35,266 nt of DNA from Sulfuricurvum sp. (GTDB lineage Bacteria > Campylobacterota > Campylobacteria > Campylobacterales > Sulfurimonadaceae): assembly GCA_024762585.1 (NCBI GenBank), contig JANTHE010000007.1, positions 1 to 35,266 of the forward strand. Direction: 5' to 3'. Position numbers and translations under genes: made by a program. This document shows, in pieces, positions 23,116 to 32,360 of the stretch (the stretch's first letter is position 1; the number at the start of each line of letters is the position of its first letter). The notes beneath the pieces were generated by a model. That model had not been told where the DNA came from. It saw only the letters and a list, made by a program, of their open reading frames with translations, and did not search any database.

Positions 23116-25224
23116 ATGCCTCTAAAAAAACTGCAGCTTCCCGAGGATTCTTCAAGTACAAAAAAAGTACTCATCTATCTGTTTACAGCCTATTTTTTCG
23201 CAGTGGCAACCCGCGCAGCGCTCTATTTCCAAACCGCTGACATTTCCGCATTTTGGCTAAACGGACAGCCACTGCCCATCTGGTCGCCGGATGCCGGGCT
23301 CTATGGCTACTATGCCAAACAGATACTCGGCGGTCATACCTATCCCTTTGTCTCGGAGTATATGCCAGGGTATGTGATAGCGGGAGTTGTGAAGCTAAGC
23401 GGCTTCTCGATAGATTCTATAATGTTCTGGCTTCCGGCCGTGCTCTCTTCACTGATCGTTTTACCGGTTCTGATGGCTGCGCACGCTTACCGGCAGGATA
23501 CATTGGGATTGATTGCGGCACTCTTGGCCGCAACCAGCGCCAACTTTTATACTCGCTCGCACCTTGGCTACATGGATACGGATGTCTTGAATGTATTTTT
23601 CCCCTGGATGGCGATCGCTTACTGGATTTACGCATTAAAACACAACAGTATATTTTATGCCGTCCTTGCGGCGATCATGCTCGGGCTGTTCAGACTGTGG
23701 TACCACTCTTCCGATGCCATCATATTCGGCCTCTTTTTCGGCCTTTTGGTTACAGGGATACTTTTTTTCAGAAAACAGAATGTCGCCTACCAGACCATCA
23801 TCCTCGCTGCACCGATGCTTTTGCCAATTCCCTTCTGGGCCTCTTTGTCATCCGTCATCGCAACGGGATTCTTGTTTGGATTTCTTGAAAAACGCCTAGC
23901 GATCACTCCAAAGCATTACCTCTTTTTACTTCTGGCTGCAGCCGTTGCCATCCCGTTCATCATCAACCTAACAAGCTATATCGAACGGGCGCAGGACTAT
24001 TTTTCGAAATCCGACATGCTGGCCATCGCCACATCACATGGCGTTTTTCATTTCCAGGACTCCCTCTCAAGCGTCATCGAAGCCAAAGGAGCGCCAATCT
24101 GGCAGGTTTCGCCTGTCTTCAAAGGTCTCCTCGCCTATATATTCCCGGCCATCATAGGCTTCTTTCTGCTCGCTGCGGCCTACAGAGCGTTTGCCATTGC
24201 TGCTGTCCTCTTGATTCTGGGGTTTCTGAGTCCGATCGTCGGTATCCGCTTCACCATTTATGCCACTCCGGCGCTGGCACTCGGTTTTGCCTATCTGCTC
24301 ATTTTGCTGATGCATCATTTCTTTATTCAGCAGCGTATCAGGCAGCTGTTCACGGCTGCTGTATCCATGGCGGCACTATTACTGATGGGGATGAATATTG
24401 CGCTCTTCAATCCCCACCTGCAGCCATTTTATTTTCATAAAAACGAGGTCAAAGCACTCGAGGATTTTTCCATGCAAGCCGACAACAATGATCTGATATT
24501 GAGCTGGTGGGATTACGGATGGCCCATCTGGTACTATACCGGTAAAAACATCACCCTGGTCGACAACGGGCTTAATCACAGCGATACGTTTTATGTCGGC
24601 AATATGCTGCTCTCTTCCAATCCCACCTTTGTCGCGCACAGTGCGGCGTATGCCAGAAAAATAAGAAACAGCGGTGTCAAAGAGGTGATTCCCTACATCG
24701 CCCGGCACGGCGATGTCTTTGAACAGTTCAAGCTCCTCTCCAACCCCCAAAACTCTGTCGAAGCCCCTGGAAACAGTTATATTCTGCTGCATCGAGATAT
24801 GCTTGCGGTATTGCCCACGATCGCTGCCACCGCCGACAGAGACCCTCGCAGCGGAAATCCGACAAGGCATCGGCAGTTCTATCTGTCTGAGCTTCAAAAA
24901 CCCTATGATGGAAAAGATCCGATTCTCCACGGTGACACATTCACCCTTGACCTTCGCAGTGGTATCATCACCGGAAGCAATGGCGCAAGCTCCCGCGTTT
25001 CCGGCGTAGCGGTCTCTGAAAATGGCAAATTAACAGCAGCGCAGCGTTTCGACGCCAATGCACCGATGTACCTCATCATTTATAACCGAACAAAGGCACT
25101 GTATATGGATAAAAGTGTCTTTAACAGCTTTTTGATTCAGGCACTGGTGTTGGGAGTTTACAACAAAACGTATTTTGAACCGGTAGCAGAAACAGGGATT
25201 ATGAAGTTATTCAAAGTCCGATAA
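23116..25224 (+). CDS. pglB: PglB/STT3-type oligosaccharyltransferase
   Basis: 702 residues from the ATG at 23116; a TTG at 23101 is also in frame. The N-terminal two thirds (to about 440) is a multi-helix membrane domain with the catalytic metal-site aspartates: D59 in WSPDAG in the first external loop and the DTD motif in GYMDTDVLN (154-156). The periplasmic domain begins with WWDYG at 464-468 (SWWDYGWPIWYYTG), which reads the +2 Ser/Thr of the N-glycosylation sequon. Such enzymes move a lipid-linked oligosaccharide onto Asn in the periplasm. Unlike Campylobacter jejuni, no pgl cluster surrounds it; instead it converges, with 3 bases between stops, on a nine-gene glycan operon. Motifs look intact. 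Confidence 0.93.
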   Translation: MPLKKLQLPEDSSSTKKVLIYLFTAYFFAVATRAALYFQTADISAFWLNGQPLPIWSPDAGLYGYYAKQILGGHTYPFVSEYMPGYVIAGVVKLSGFSIDSIMFWLPAVLSSLIVLPVLMAAHAYRQDTLGLIAALLAATSANFYTRSHLGYMDTDVLNVFFPWMAIAYWIYALKHNSIFYAVLAAIMLGLFRLWYHSSDAIIFGLFFGLLVTGILFFRKQNVAYQTIILAAPMLLPIPFWASLSSVIATGFLFGFLEKRLAITPKHYLFLLLAAAVAIPFIINLTSYIERAQDYFSKSDMLAIATSHGVFHFQDSLSSVIEAKGAPIWQVSPVFKGLLAYIFPAIIGFFLLAAAYRAFAIAAVLLILGFLSPIVGIRFTIYATPALALGFAYLLILLMHHFFIQQRIRQLFTAAVSMAALLLMGMNIALFNPHLQPFYFHKNEVKALEDFSMQADNNDLILSWWDYGWPIWYYTGKNITLVDNGLNHSDTFYVGNMLLSSNPTFVAHSAAYARKIRNSGVKEVIPYIARHGDVFEQFKLLSNPQNSVEAPGNSYILLHRDMLAVLPTIAATADRDPRSGNPTRHRQFYLSELQKPYDGKDPILHGDTFTLDLRSGIITGSNGASSRVSGVAVSENGKLTAAQRFDANAPMYLIIYNRTKALYMDKSVFNSFLIQALVLGVYNKTYFEPVAETGIMKLFKVR

Positions 25225-25227
25225 TTC

Positions 25228-26568
25228 CTATTGTGCGCCCCGACGTGTCATCAAGACCTCGAATGTCTTAATGAAAATAATGAAGTCCAGCCACAACGAC
25301 CAGTTCTGAATATACCAGACATCAAGTTCCACCCGTTCGGCAAAGGTCAGGTTATTGCGCCCCTTAATCTGCCAAAACCCGGTAATACCCGGATGTACGT
25401 GCAAAATAGTTTCTGCTGCTTCGTCCAGCTTCATCCGCTCCTCAACCATATAGGGGCGCGGCCCAATTAGACTCATTTCGCCTTTGATGATGTTAAAGAT
25501 CTGCGGCAGTTCATCCAGTGAAAATTTTCGCAGCCATTTTCCGGCACGGGTAATGCGCGGATCACTTCGGTATTTATGATAAAGACGGTAATATTCCCTC
25601 TCTTCGGGGTGCTTTTTGAGATAGTCATCGAGCAAGTGCTGATTATCCGTGTGCATCGTTCGAAATTTGTAGCATTCGAATATCTTGCCCTCTTTGCCGA
25701 GTCGCTTCTGACGAAACAGTACCGGGCCGCGACTGCCCATTTTAATCCAGAGTGCTATCAAAGCGTACAGGAGAATGAAAAATGGAAAAATTGCCAACAC
25801 TGCCGTGATTTCCGCCACTTTTTTCATCACTATATTTTTTGTTCTAAAAAGCTGATTCTGGATGTTTATCATGCTGATCTGCCCAATTCGAAGATCAATA
25901 ATCTCTGCATTGGCGAAACTGAGATGGTGCAGGTAAGGGATGACAACGACGTCGCTGAAACGCTTTTTATATTTGGCAATCAAGCCTTCAAGCTCTTCGA
26001 CCGGCATCCCCCGCGTTGCGATAAAGACGATTCCTTCTTTGTCCGCATCGAGCGTCGGCACATATCCAAGATAGCGGTTGAGCCGTAACTGATTTTTCAG
26101 ATATTCGACCTGCTCTTTTTGCCCAATGATCAACGCTGATTTTCGCCAGACACCCATGTCAAAGAGCATTTTCTTCGCTATCACCCGGCCAAGTGGAAGC
26201 AGCCATGCCGCATTGAACAGCATCAGTACAATCATCGCCCGTGAATAAAGTTCGGAGCTTTTCGTTAAAAAAACAATTGCGGCGATAAAGACAAACAGGT
26301 AAAAAAGCCCCTGAAATATCTTTCGGGTCTCTTCCCAGAAGTCATTGCGGCGCGTATAGAGCCCCAAACTGTAAAAGATCAGCAACAGCAGACCAAACAG
26401 CAGCCCTGAAAACAGAAAACGAATCCATTGTCCGTCATAATCGCTGAAATAGGGGAAACGGTCAAGCCAAAGCCGTACACCGTGAGACAGCATGACGGCA
26501 AAGAACAACGACAGTAAATCTGTGGCAAGCAAGACAGCAACGGAGACGATTCGATGACGGTGATGCAT
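25228..26568 (-). CDS. Polyprenyl-phosphate sugar-1-phosphate transferase (WbaP/WcaJ type)
   Basis: 446 residues. About four helices in residues 7-125, a soluble middle part (about 140-235), a re-entrant helix (about 250-275) and the PglC-like catalytic domain with FECYKFRTM (297-305), SLDELPQ (catalytic D352-E353 dyad) and GPRP (369-372). This large polytopic form (WbaP/WcaJ-like), not the small PglC, transfers a sugar-1-phosphate from a nucleotide sugar to undecaprenyl phosphate and so begins a lipid-linked glycan. It is the last gene of the minus-strand glycan operon, 65 bases after the GT4 gene, and faces pglB. The sugar (hexose or N-acetylhexosamine) cannot be told from sequence. Confidence 0.93.
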   Translation of the reverse strand: MHHRHRIVSVAVLLATDLLSLFFAVMLSHGVRLWLDRFPYFSDYDGQWIRFLFSGLLFGLLLLIFYSLGLYTRRNDFWEETRKIFQGLFYLFVFIAAIVFLTKSSELYSRAMIVLMLFNAAWLLPLGRVIAKKMLFDMGVWRKSALIIGQKEQVEYLKNQLRLNRYLGYVPTLDADKEGIVFIATRGMPVEELEGLIAKYKKRFSDVVVIPYLHHLSFANAEIIDLRIGQISMINIQNQLFRTKNIVMKKVAEITAVLAIFPFFILLYALIALWIKMGSRGPVLFRQKRLGKEGKIFECYKFRTMHTDNQHLLDDYLKKHPEEREYYRLYHKYRSDPRITRAGKWLRKFSLDELPQIFNIIKGEMSLIGPRPYMVEERMKLDEAAETILHVHPGITGFWQIKGRNNLTFAERVELDVWYIQNWSLWLDFIIFIKTFEVLMTRRGAQ

Positions 26569-26633
26569 TCAGTCCCAGTATTTTTGGATGTATTATAACG
26601 ATTCAACCCAAAGAGAAAGCCTATTCGCCGAAC

Positions 26634-27731
26634 TCATGCACGCGCGATACACCTCTCCTGAACAAAAGAGAAAAACTCTTCCCTAAAGCGTTCCCTTTTG
26701 TAATTTTCAGCGTTTTCGGCAATCTTACAGGCATCAAAGCTCAATGTTTCGAATCGCGTAACCGCCTTGACGATGGAGACATTGTCCTGTGTCGAAAAAT
26801 GCACGCCGCTCACTCCATCGACAACAGTCTCTGCCGTACCACCGTCATCGAGCGCAATCACCGGAGTTCCGCATGCCTGTGCTTCGACCGGGACAATTCC
26901 GAAATCCTCCACAGCCGCATAGACAAACGCCTTTGCCCGCTGCATATAGTCCACAAGCACCTCATCATTCTGATAACCCAGCACTTCGACATTCGGACCG
27001 GCGATTTTTTTGATATCAGGGAGTTCCTCCCCTGCCCCAATAACGACCAGGCGCTTTTGCGGCATGGCATTAAACGCTTCAACGATGAGCCGGCTCTTTT
27101 TGTACGGAACCAACCGCGACGCCGTCAGGTAAAAATCCTCTTTTTCGCTATGCAGTCTGAATGCTGAGGTATCTACAGGCGGGTAGATTACGGCAGCGTC
27201 ACGGCCATAAATACGCCCTATGCGTTCACGGACAAATCGGGAATTTGCCACAAACGCATCTACCCGACCTTGTGTCGCCAAATCCCAACGGCGGATATAT
27301 TCCAGCGTCTTGCGCACCAGGAATTTTTTAGGCTGCCTTAGATGGCCCGTATATTCGTCAAAAAGATCCCAGGCATAACGAATAGGTGTATGGCAGTAGC
27401 AGATATGCCTTTGAGACTTATTTGTCCGTACACCTTTTGCCACGGCCCAGGAGCTGCTTATAACCAGATCGTACCCGGAGACGTCGATGGATTCAATGGC
27501 TTTGGGAAACAGCGGAAGGTAGTTTCTAAAATATTTTTTCGCTAACGGGAGTTTTTGCAAGAACGTTGTCCTGGGAACTCTGTCTCCCAGCAAGGCCTGA
27601 CGGTCCTGACTGCCCATGACATCGATCAAGGTAAATATATCAGCCTCCGGGAAGATCTCAAAAAGCTCCCTAAGTACTTTCTCCGCTCCAGTATAGGTAT
27701 CTAGCCAGTCGTGGACAATTGCTACTTTCAA
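26634..27731 (-). CDS. Family 4 glycosyltransferase (WbaZ-like)
   Basis: 365 residues. The N-terminus [20 protein letters not shown] has the acceptor-side loop of GT4 enzymes; SRLVPYKKSRLIVEAFN starts the donor domain; EDFGIVPVEAQACGTPVIA gives the EX7E motif. The stretch CYCHTPIRYAWDLFDEYTG is common in mannosyltransferases of the WbaZ type. It starts at a TTG that overlaps the preceding stop (TTGA), so it is co-translated with the other GT4 gene. Probably adds the second or third sugar to the lipid-linked glycan (inference). Confidence 0.88.
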   Translation of the reverse strand: MKVAIVHDWLDTYTGAEKVLRELFEIFPEADIFTLIDVMGSQDRQALLGDRVPRTTFLQKLPLAKKYFRNYLPLFPKAIESIDVSGYDLVISSSWAVAKGVRTNKSQRHICYCHTPIRYAWDLFDEYTGHLRQPKKFLVRKTLEYIRRWDLATQGRVDAFVANSRFVRERIGRIYGRDAAVIYPPVDTSAFRLHSEKEDFYLTASRLVPYKKSRLIVEAFNAMPQKRLVVIGAGEELPDIKKIAGPNVEVLGYQNDEVLVDYMQRAKAFVYAAVEDFGIVPVEAQACGTPVIALDDGGTAETVVDGVSGVHFSTQDNVSIVKAVTRFETLSFDACKIAENAENYKRERFREEFFSFVQERCIARA

Positions 27732-28753
27732 GATTCCAACACCTTTTCAAAGAGATTCAAATGAGCTTTGGCTGATTTCTCCCAGGAAAACCCGGCTGCG
27801 CGCGTGAGCCCCTTTTCTCTCATTTGGGCCTGCAACAGCCTGTTTTGCAGCACTATTCGGATCTTCTCGGCGATGTCGTCTACATTATAGGGATCGCAAT
27901 AAATTGCAGCATCACCACACACTTCCGGCATAGAAGAGACGTTAGAAGTGATTACCGGCGTCCCGCACGCCATAGCTTCAAGTGGTGGGAGACCAAAACC
28001 TTCATAGAACGAAGGAAAAACAAAGCAGGACGCCTCATTATATTCACGGATCAGCGCTTCATCATCCAAGCCCTTTTTAAAAACAATATTTTTGTTCGCA
28101 GCCGCGCGTTCCAATACTTTCTCACTCTTTTCAGAAAGCGAAAAATTACCAAAAAAATTACCAACGATCACCAGGGTATAGTGTTGCGCCTCCGGCAATC
28201 TTTCAAATGCCTCGATCACTCCTGTCACATTCTTGCGTTCATTGATGGAGCCGACATACAGTATCTGTTTTCGCTTCTGAATTTTAGGCAGAACCCTGTA
28301 CTTTTCATGGATTCCAAGCGGAATGACTGTTAGTTTTTCCTCGGCTTCCGGATAAAAACGGATGATTTCCTTTTTTGAGGCTTCCGATATGGTAATGATT
28401 CGATCGGCCCGATCGATGTTTTTCGGCACAAGCAAGCTGTAATAGATTCTGAACATCGGTGAAAAACTCTGCGGAAATCGTTTGAATGCTACATCGTGCA
28501 GGGTGAGCACCAGTCTGGTATTTGCAGGCAAATAGAGCGGAGCAATGTTCGCCGGGCAAAAAAGAAGATCGCTTTTTCTTCCCTTCAGGGGTAAAATCGT
28601 ATGCTCCCACACTTGCTGTAGATAATGCTGCGTGCTGATGGGTTTCAGTAATTCAAAATGCCGCTGCAATTGCCCATAGATGGATTCGGCATAATGTTCA
28701 ACGCCGGTACGAGCACTATGGCGCAATACCCTGCCATCAAATGCCAATTGCAT
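27728..28753 (-). CDS. Family 4 glycosyltransferase
   Basis: About 341 residues from the ATG at 28753, which has GGAGG eight bases upstream; a GTG at 28762 overlaps that site and is unlikely. The N-terminus [25 protein letters not shown], the linker [20 protein letters not shown] and [22 protein letters not shown] with EX7E are classical GT4. Its leader carries a 12-base repeat, a short inverted repeat and the end of a possible gene remnant, so it may have its own promoter or have been joined here by recombination. Donor unknown. Confidence 0.88.
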   Translation of the reverse strand: MQLAFDGRVLRHSARTGVEHYAESIYGQLQRHFELLKPISTQHYLQQVWEHTILPLKGRKSDLLFCPANIAPLYLPANTRLVLTLHDVAFKRFPQSFSPMFRIYYSLLVPKNIDRADRIITISEASKKEIIRFYPEAEEKLTVIPLGIHEKYRVLPKIQKRKQILYVGSINERKNVTGVIEAFERLPEAQHYTLVIVGNFFGNFSLSEKSEKVLERAAANKNIVFKKGLDDEALIREYNEASCFVFPSFYEGFGLPPLEAMACGTPVITSNVSSMPEVCGDAAIYCDPYNVDDIAEKIRIVLQNRLLQAQMREKGLTRAAGFSWEKSAKAHLNLFEKVLES

Positions 28754-28802
28754 CCCATACACCTCCAGACACTTCTACTTCCTTTAATTTATTTTATCTA
28801 CA

Positions 28803-28849
28803 TAGAACTTCTAAATGCTAGAGGTGCCCTGCGCTCACAAAAAGTTCTA
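28803..28849. repeat. 8-base inverted repeat around a 12-base repeat copy
   Basis: TAGAACTT (28803-28810) and AAGTTCTA (28842-28849) are perfect inverted arms 31 bases apart. The spacer contains the inverted copy of AGGGCACCTCTA. On the minus strand the outer arm overlaps the TAG that closes the possible gene remnant. Could be a small transposon remnant, a terminator-like structure, or chance. Confidence 0.35.
28819..28830 (-). repeat. 12-base repeat AGGGCACCTCTA, copy 3 (inverted)
   Basis: Identical on the minus strand to the two copies that bracket the Uma2-family gene 24 kb away; it shares an extra leading C with copy 2. It lies in the leader of the GT4 gene. Confidence 0.6.
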
Positions 28850-29020
28850 CTCAATATCTTCATAAATCTGCAGTACACTATTGATATAGCGATGCGTGTA
28901 AGCGCCATACCTGGGATTCACCTCAAAGACCTTGATATCTCTCGCTATCGCTTTATAATTTTCCACCCACGACACTCCCCAACCCCTTGAGATAGCCTTT
29001 AAACTCTTCAAAATCTTTTT
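28847..29020 (-). pseudogene. Possible 3' remnant of an unidentified gene, overlapping the GT2 end
   Basis: A minus-strand frame of 57 codons starts past a TGA inside the GT2 gene and ends at a TAG at 28849-28847. Its latter 38 or so codons, beyond the GT2 stop, read like real protein: IKVFEVNPRYGAYTHRY then INSVLQIYEDIE, with a balanced amino-acid mix and ordinary codon use. Possible starts are TTG at 29011 or GTG at 28975 and 28966, none with a good ribosome binding site. It looks like the C-terminal end of a longer protein whose front has been lost, or the true end of the GT2 product after a frameshift. I do not recognise the family. Confidence 0.4.
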
Positions 29021-29864
29021 TCAAAAGTGATGCCAGCATCATACCTCCGCAGGTCCAAAAAAAAGACACATATCTGTAAACAGGTTTTTTCAGATAGGGA
29101 AGCAGCCGCCAATGGTTCACGATCTTCATCGTTGCGACAGATTCGACCCTGTCTCTTGAAACATCGGTCTGAAAATGCCTGACTTTCAATGCAGGATCAG
29201 CATACAGCCTGCCTGACTTCTGCGCAAATAGTGAAATAAAGATATCCTCACCCAGACTGTAATTTGAAAAAAAATCGACATCCGGCAGGCCGGAAAGCGC
29301 CTCCGTTCTAAATGACATATTACACCCGTTTAGATACTCGGTGACAAAAGAGTCGCGTTCATCGTTCCAGCGATACATAGAAGCGTTCAATCCTGTTATG
29401 GACAGCCTTCCTGCTACGCCTGAATTGTACAAAAAAAGGCGTGTATACAACTCTCTTGTCAAAGAATAGTGCGGCAATAATACATCGACGCCACCGACCC
29501 CGGCAATCAAACTGTTCTGTCGGTACATGAAGAGCAGTCGCTTCAGATATCCGGATTCCAGAACAATATCATCGTCCAAAAAAAGCAGCACCTCTCCTCT
29601 GGCTGATGCAACGGCTTTGCGCCGAGATGCATAAAGTCCGGGAATCTCTTTTCTGACACACCGGAAGTCTGCTTTTTTCAAAAAACGTTTCGTTTCATCC
29701 AGATACTCGGACGACAATGCGCCATCGTCAACCAGCAGCACCTCAAACGGTTCGCTAATATCCTCTTGCTGCCTTGCAATCGATTGCAGGCATTTTCGCA
29801 GGTCTGCTTCACGGTTTCGCGTACAGATAGCGATGGTCAAAAATGGATTATCATGGCAAGTCAT
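28953..29864 (-). CDS. Family 2 glycosyltransferase
   Basis: 303 residues. LTIAICTRNREADLRKCLQSI and FEVLLVDDGALS are the donor-binding strands; ARGEVLLFLDDDIVLE holds the DxD motif (DDD); SLGEDIFISLFAQKSG is the later acidic motif of an inverting GT2. One hydrophobic segment near the C-terminus (FFWTCGGMMLASLL) may hold it on the membrane. The ATG lies 14 bases inside the end of the GT14-type gene. At its end another frame stays open for almost 40 sensible codons (see the entry at 28847). Confidence 0.87.
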   Translation of the reverse strand: MTCHDNPFLTIAICTRNREADLRKCLQSIARQQEDISEPFEVLLVDDGALSSEYLDETKRFLKKADFRCVRKEIPGLYASRRKAVASARGEVLLFLDDDIVLESGYLKRLLFMYRQNSLIAGVGGVDVLLPHYSLTRELYTRLFLYNSGVAGRLSITGLNASMYRWNDERDSFVTEYLNGCNMSFRTEALSGLPDVDFFSNYSLGEDIFISLFAQKSGRLYADPALKVRHFQTDVSRDRVESVATMKIVNHWRLLPYLKKPVYRYVSFFWTCGGMMLASLLKKDFEEFKGYLKGLGSVVGGKL

Positions 29865-31335
29865 TATTTATCCGCTTGGCTATGGCCGCACTCTGTTCTT
29901 CAAGCACCGAGTGGTAAACACACTTTCTTTGTGACATCACAGCATTGATTTTATGATTAAAAGCTGAATTCATCTGATTTGATTCAATCAACACCACGGT
30001 AACGTTTTCAGCCCACTTTAACGCTTCGAGATACTCTGCCGCCTCATCCCCCAGTGTAAATACCAGTACATCGGTTTTGGATACGGCCATAACATCTTTG
30101 AGAAAAAACGGCCAGCTGTAATGCACTCGGCTGGCATCGCCAGCAGCATAACCGGCATAGATGTCTATCTTTTTGCCAAATTCCACCGCATCTCTATTGA
30201 AAAGATCATGAAAGTGCAGTGCCTTATCTGGCGCAATCAGCTCAGCGGCATCAATTCGGACCTGCTTATCTTCCGCGCAGACAACAACCACGCTTACCGG
30301 TAAACGGGCGATCACGCACTCCGAGCTGGAGCATTTGTGTGCGAGCTGTTTCCAGCGATGCTGTTCATAATCTTGCCGTTCACCAATTTGCTGCGCAAGC
30401 GCGCTTTTCAATGTGCCGGCATGCTGTTTCAGAAAATGCGCAAAGGCTTCGCGGTCCATGACCGCAATGCGCGACAGTTCGTTTTTAAGCGCAACGGCAT
30501 ACGGAGAAATTTTTCTTGCAAAAAACAAAAAATCCTTTTTGAGGAGCAGTTCGGGGAGATGGTCGTTGCAAAAAATTCTAGGCGAACCTTTTCGATTAAA
30601 CGCATAGCTGAGCAGCAACTTGTCCGAACGCTCATTTTCAGCAACAAGATGCCTGACGAGAGTTTGAAAAAACGATTCGTCCGGAACCCACGTCCGACAA
30701 TAAAACTGCTCCGTTTCGGGATGCTCTTGCAAAAACGAAAGCAGTCTCGAGACCGTCGAAGCACGCAGGCACCACCACTGAGAGCCAATGGAGGGCTTCA
30801 GTCCCGCAGGCAACGTTCGGCGGATTCCGATTCTTTTCTGAAATCGAAGGGATTGACTGAAGAGTACCGGTGTTTTGGCCCAATTTAAAAAATGGTATTG
30901 CTCCCAGCGTTCTTGCTGAATGCCATCTACGATCCATCGTGTTTTTTCAGCGTCGACTGCCTCGATAAAGTCAAAATCACTGTTTTTCAGATACGCTTCA
31001 AGCAGCTGTATCGGCTTGATCGGCATACAGCTGCCCGAGAGTAGAAAATAGTGCGTATAACCGGCAGGGGACGCTACCGCCATTTTCAAACAGCGCAGCG
31101 TTCCTTCTACAATCGACCACTCTCCCCACTCTACCCTGAGCCGCTCTGCGAAAAAAATCGACCCCGCAGCAGTGTCCAGACCCCATGTATGCACTGCCTC
31201 CTGCAGCGATACCTGCTGCTTACTGTCATAATGGATAAAAACATCATTTCCGCTATTGCACAATGCACTCAGCAGCGGCCGAAGCATTTCTGGAGGCTCA
31301 TGGGCCAGCAGCAAGAACGCGATTTTGATGCTCAC
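29851..31335 (-). CDS. GT14 (beta-1,6-N-acetylglucosaminyltransferase-like) protein with an extra C-terminal domain
   Basis: About 494 residues. I prefer the GTG at 31335, which shares GTGA with the previous stop and has GGTGAG five bases upstream; a GTG at 31341 is the alternative. The N-terminal 290 or so residues are of the GT14/core-2 branching type: KIAFLLLAHEPPEML, DVFIHYDSK, then THYFLLSGSCMPIKPI and a stretch ending WVPDESFFQTLV, where D/E residues act in catalysis in the family. The remaining 200 residues form a separate alpha/beta-looking domain (PVSVVVVCAEDKQVRID; KTDVLVFTLGDEAAEY). This recalls bacterial GT14 proteins with added uncharacterised domains. It may add a branching GlcNAc (inference). 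Confidence 0.8.
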   Translation of the reverse strand: MSIKIAFLLLAHEPPEMLRPLLSALCNSGNDVFIHYDSKQQVSLQEAVHTWGLDTAAGSIFFAERLRVEWGEWSIVEGTLRCLKMAVASPAGYTHYFLLSGSCMPIKPIQLLEAYLKNSDFDFIEAVDAEKTRWIVDGIQQERWEQYHFLNWAKTPVLFSQSLRFQKRIGIRRTLPAGLKPSIGSQWWCLRASTVSRLLSFLQEHPETEQFYCRTWVPDESFFQTLVRHLVAENERSDKLLLSYAFNRKGSPRIFCNDHLPELLLKKDFLFFARKISPYAVALKNELSRIAVMDREAFAHFLKQHAGTLKSALAQQIGERQDYEQHRWKQLAHKCSSSECVIARLPVSVVVVCAEDKQVRIDAAELIAPDKALHFHDLFNRDAVEFGKKIDIYAGYAAGDASRVHYSWPFFLKDVMAVSKTDVLVFTLGDEAAEYLEALKWAENVTVVLIESNQMNSAFNHKINAVMSQRKCVYHSVLEEQSAAIAKRINNDLP

Positions 31336-32360
31336 AGCCACTCACCCCGGTTCAGCAATCCCGATGCCTCGAGAGTATGCCATGACGCATAACGAATCGA
31401 TACCGAAGCATCATGCAGATCCGTCTGTGCTTTTAGTGTGGCATGGTACTGTTTATATTCCGCAGAATCACCCCAGTGCTGCTGCGCCTGCATCTCCTCC
31501 TCGATCTTTTCCATCAACGTATGCAAGAACTTGAAATGCAGCAGTGCGCCTGTAGTGTGCTGTGCAGCATACTTGGTATTTAACTGTCTTGGAAACGCCA
31601 CATGCGTGGAAGATGCGTATACATAGTGTCGCTGCCACTTGACCAGCGGTACCTTATTGAGTGCCGGTGCCGCTTCGGGCGTATTTTGGTTAAACACGCG
31701 CATCCGAACGCCGCCCTGAATAAACTGGTTCTTATAGCGCTCCCCATACTCTACTCTATAGCCATACCCATCATAATACGGACAAAGCTTCAGCGGATCA
31801 CCCCCTTGCGAATAGACGACTTTTTCCAGTGGCCTGTCGGCGTACATATCGACCAGCAGCGTACACAGCGAGGACTGATCGACCGATTCCAGATACTGCG
31901 TCAGTTCCGGCAGCGTTCTGTGCTCCATATACGGATACACCAGGAACTCATCAGGGTCGCACACCAGGCACCAGTGTCCGGTTCCGATGCGCCGCAACAG
32001 CCAATTGAGCCAGTGCATTCCAAATGCAGCGGCTTTATAGCTTCCTTCTGTATAGAAGATGGTCACATCCTCATGCGCATTCAAAGCTTCTGCCATTCCG
32101 TCGTCGGAGCCATTGTCTACGAACACAAAATGGTTGACGCCCAGCTGCCGGTAATATGCCAGGAAATAGGGCAGGCGAACGGTTTCATTTTTCATGGTCG
32201 CAAACAGCAAGATATCGCCGGTATTGATCTTCTCCAGATGGTTCTGAACACATTTCAGTTCTCTTGCCTTGAAATGTTTGACGATGTGCAGGCGCAGATA
32301 TTCAAAGAGAATTCTCATGCTTCGGTAGCGACAGCCCAGCTGCCTTTTAAGCCATATCAT
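31332..32360 (-). CDS. Glycosyltransferase of the Glyco_tranf_2_4 / GT92-like group
   Basis: 342 residues. After a basic N-terminus, LLFATMKNETVRLPYFLAYY and VNHFVFVDNGSDDG are the typical start of this GT-A group; CLVCDPDEFLVYP contains the DPDE metal-binding motif; the Tyr-rich middle (YYDGYGYRVEYGERYKN) and a late HFKFLHTL with the conserved His are as in the family. Known members transfer galactose or other hexoses, but the donor here is unknown. ATGA overlap with the sulfotransferase-like gene upstream and GTGA overlap with the GT14-type gene downstream show tight co-translation. Confidence 0.83.
   Translation of the reverse strand: MIWLKRQLGCRYRSMRILFEYLRLHIVKHFKARELKCVQNHLEKINTGDILLFATMKNETVRLPYFLAYYRQLGVNHFVFVDNGSDDGMAEALNAHEDVTIFYTEGSYKAAAFGMHWLNWLLRRIGTGHWCLVCDPDEFLVYPYMEHRTLPELTQYLESVDQSSLCTLLVDMYADRPLEKVVYSQGGDPLKLCPYYDGYGYRVEYGERYKNQFIQGGVRMRVFNQNTPEAAPALNKVPLVKWQRHYVYASSTHVAFPRQLNTKYAAQHTTGALLHFKFLHTLMEKIEEEMQAQQHWGDSAEYKQYHATLKAQTDLHDASVSIRYASWHTLEASGLLNRGEWL

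Noticed and set aside
28658-28990. Plus-strand frame of 110 codons across the GT4 leader
   Set aside because: It is antisense to the GT4 start and to the protein-like minus-strand frame, which has the better composition.
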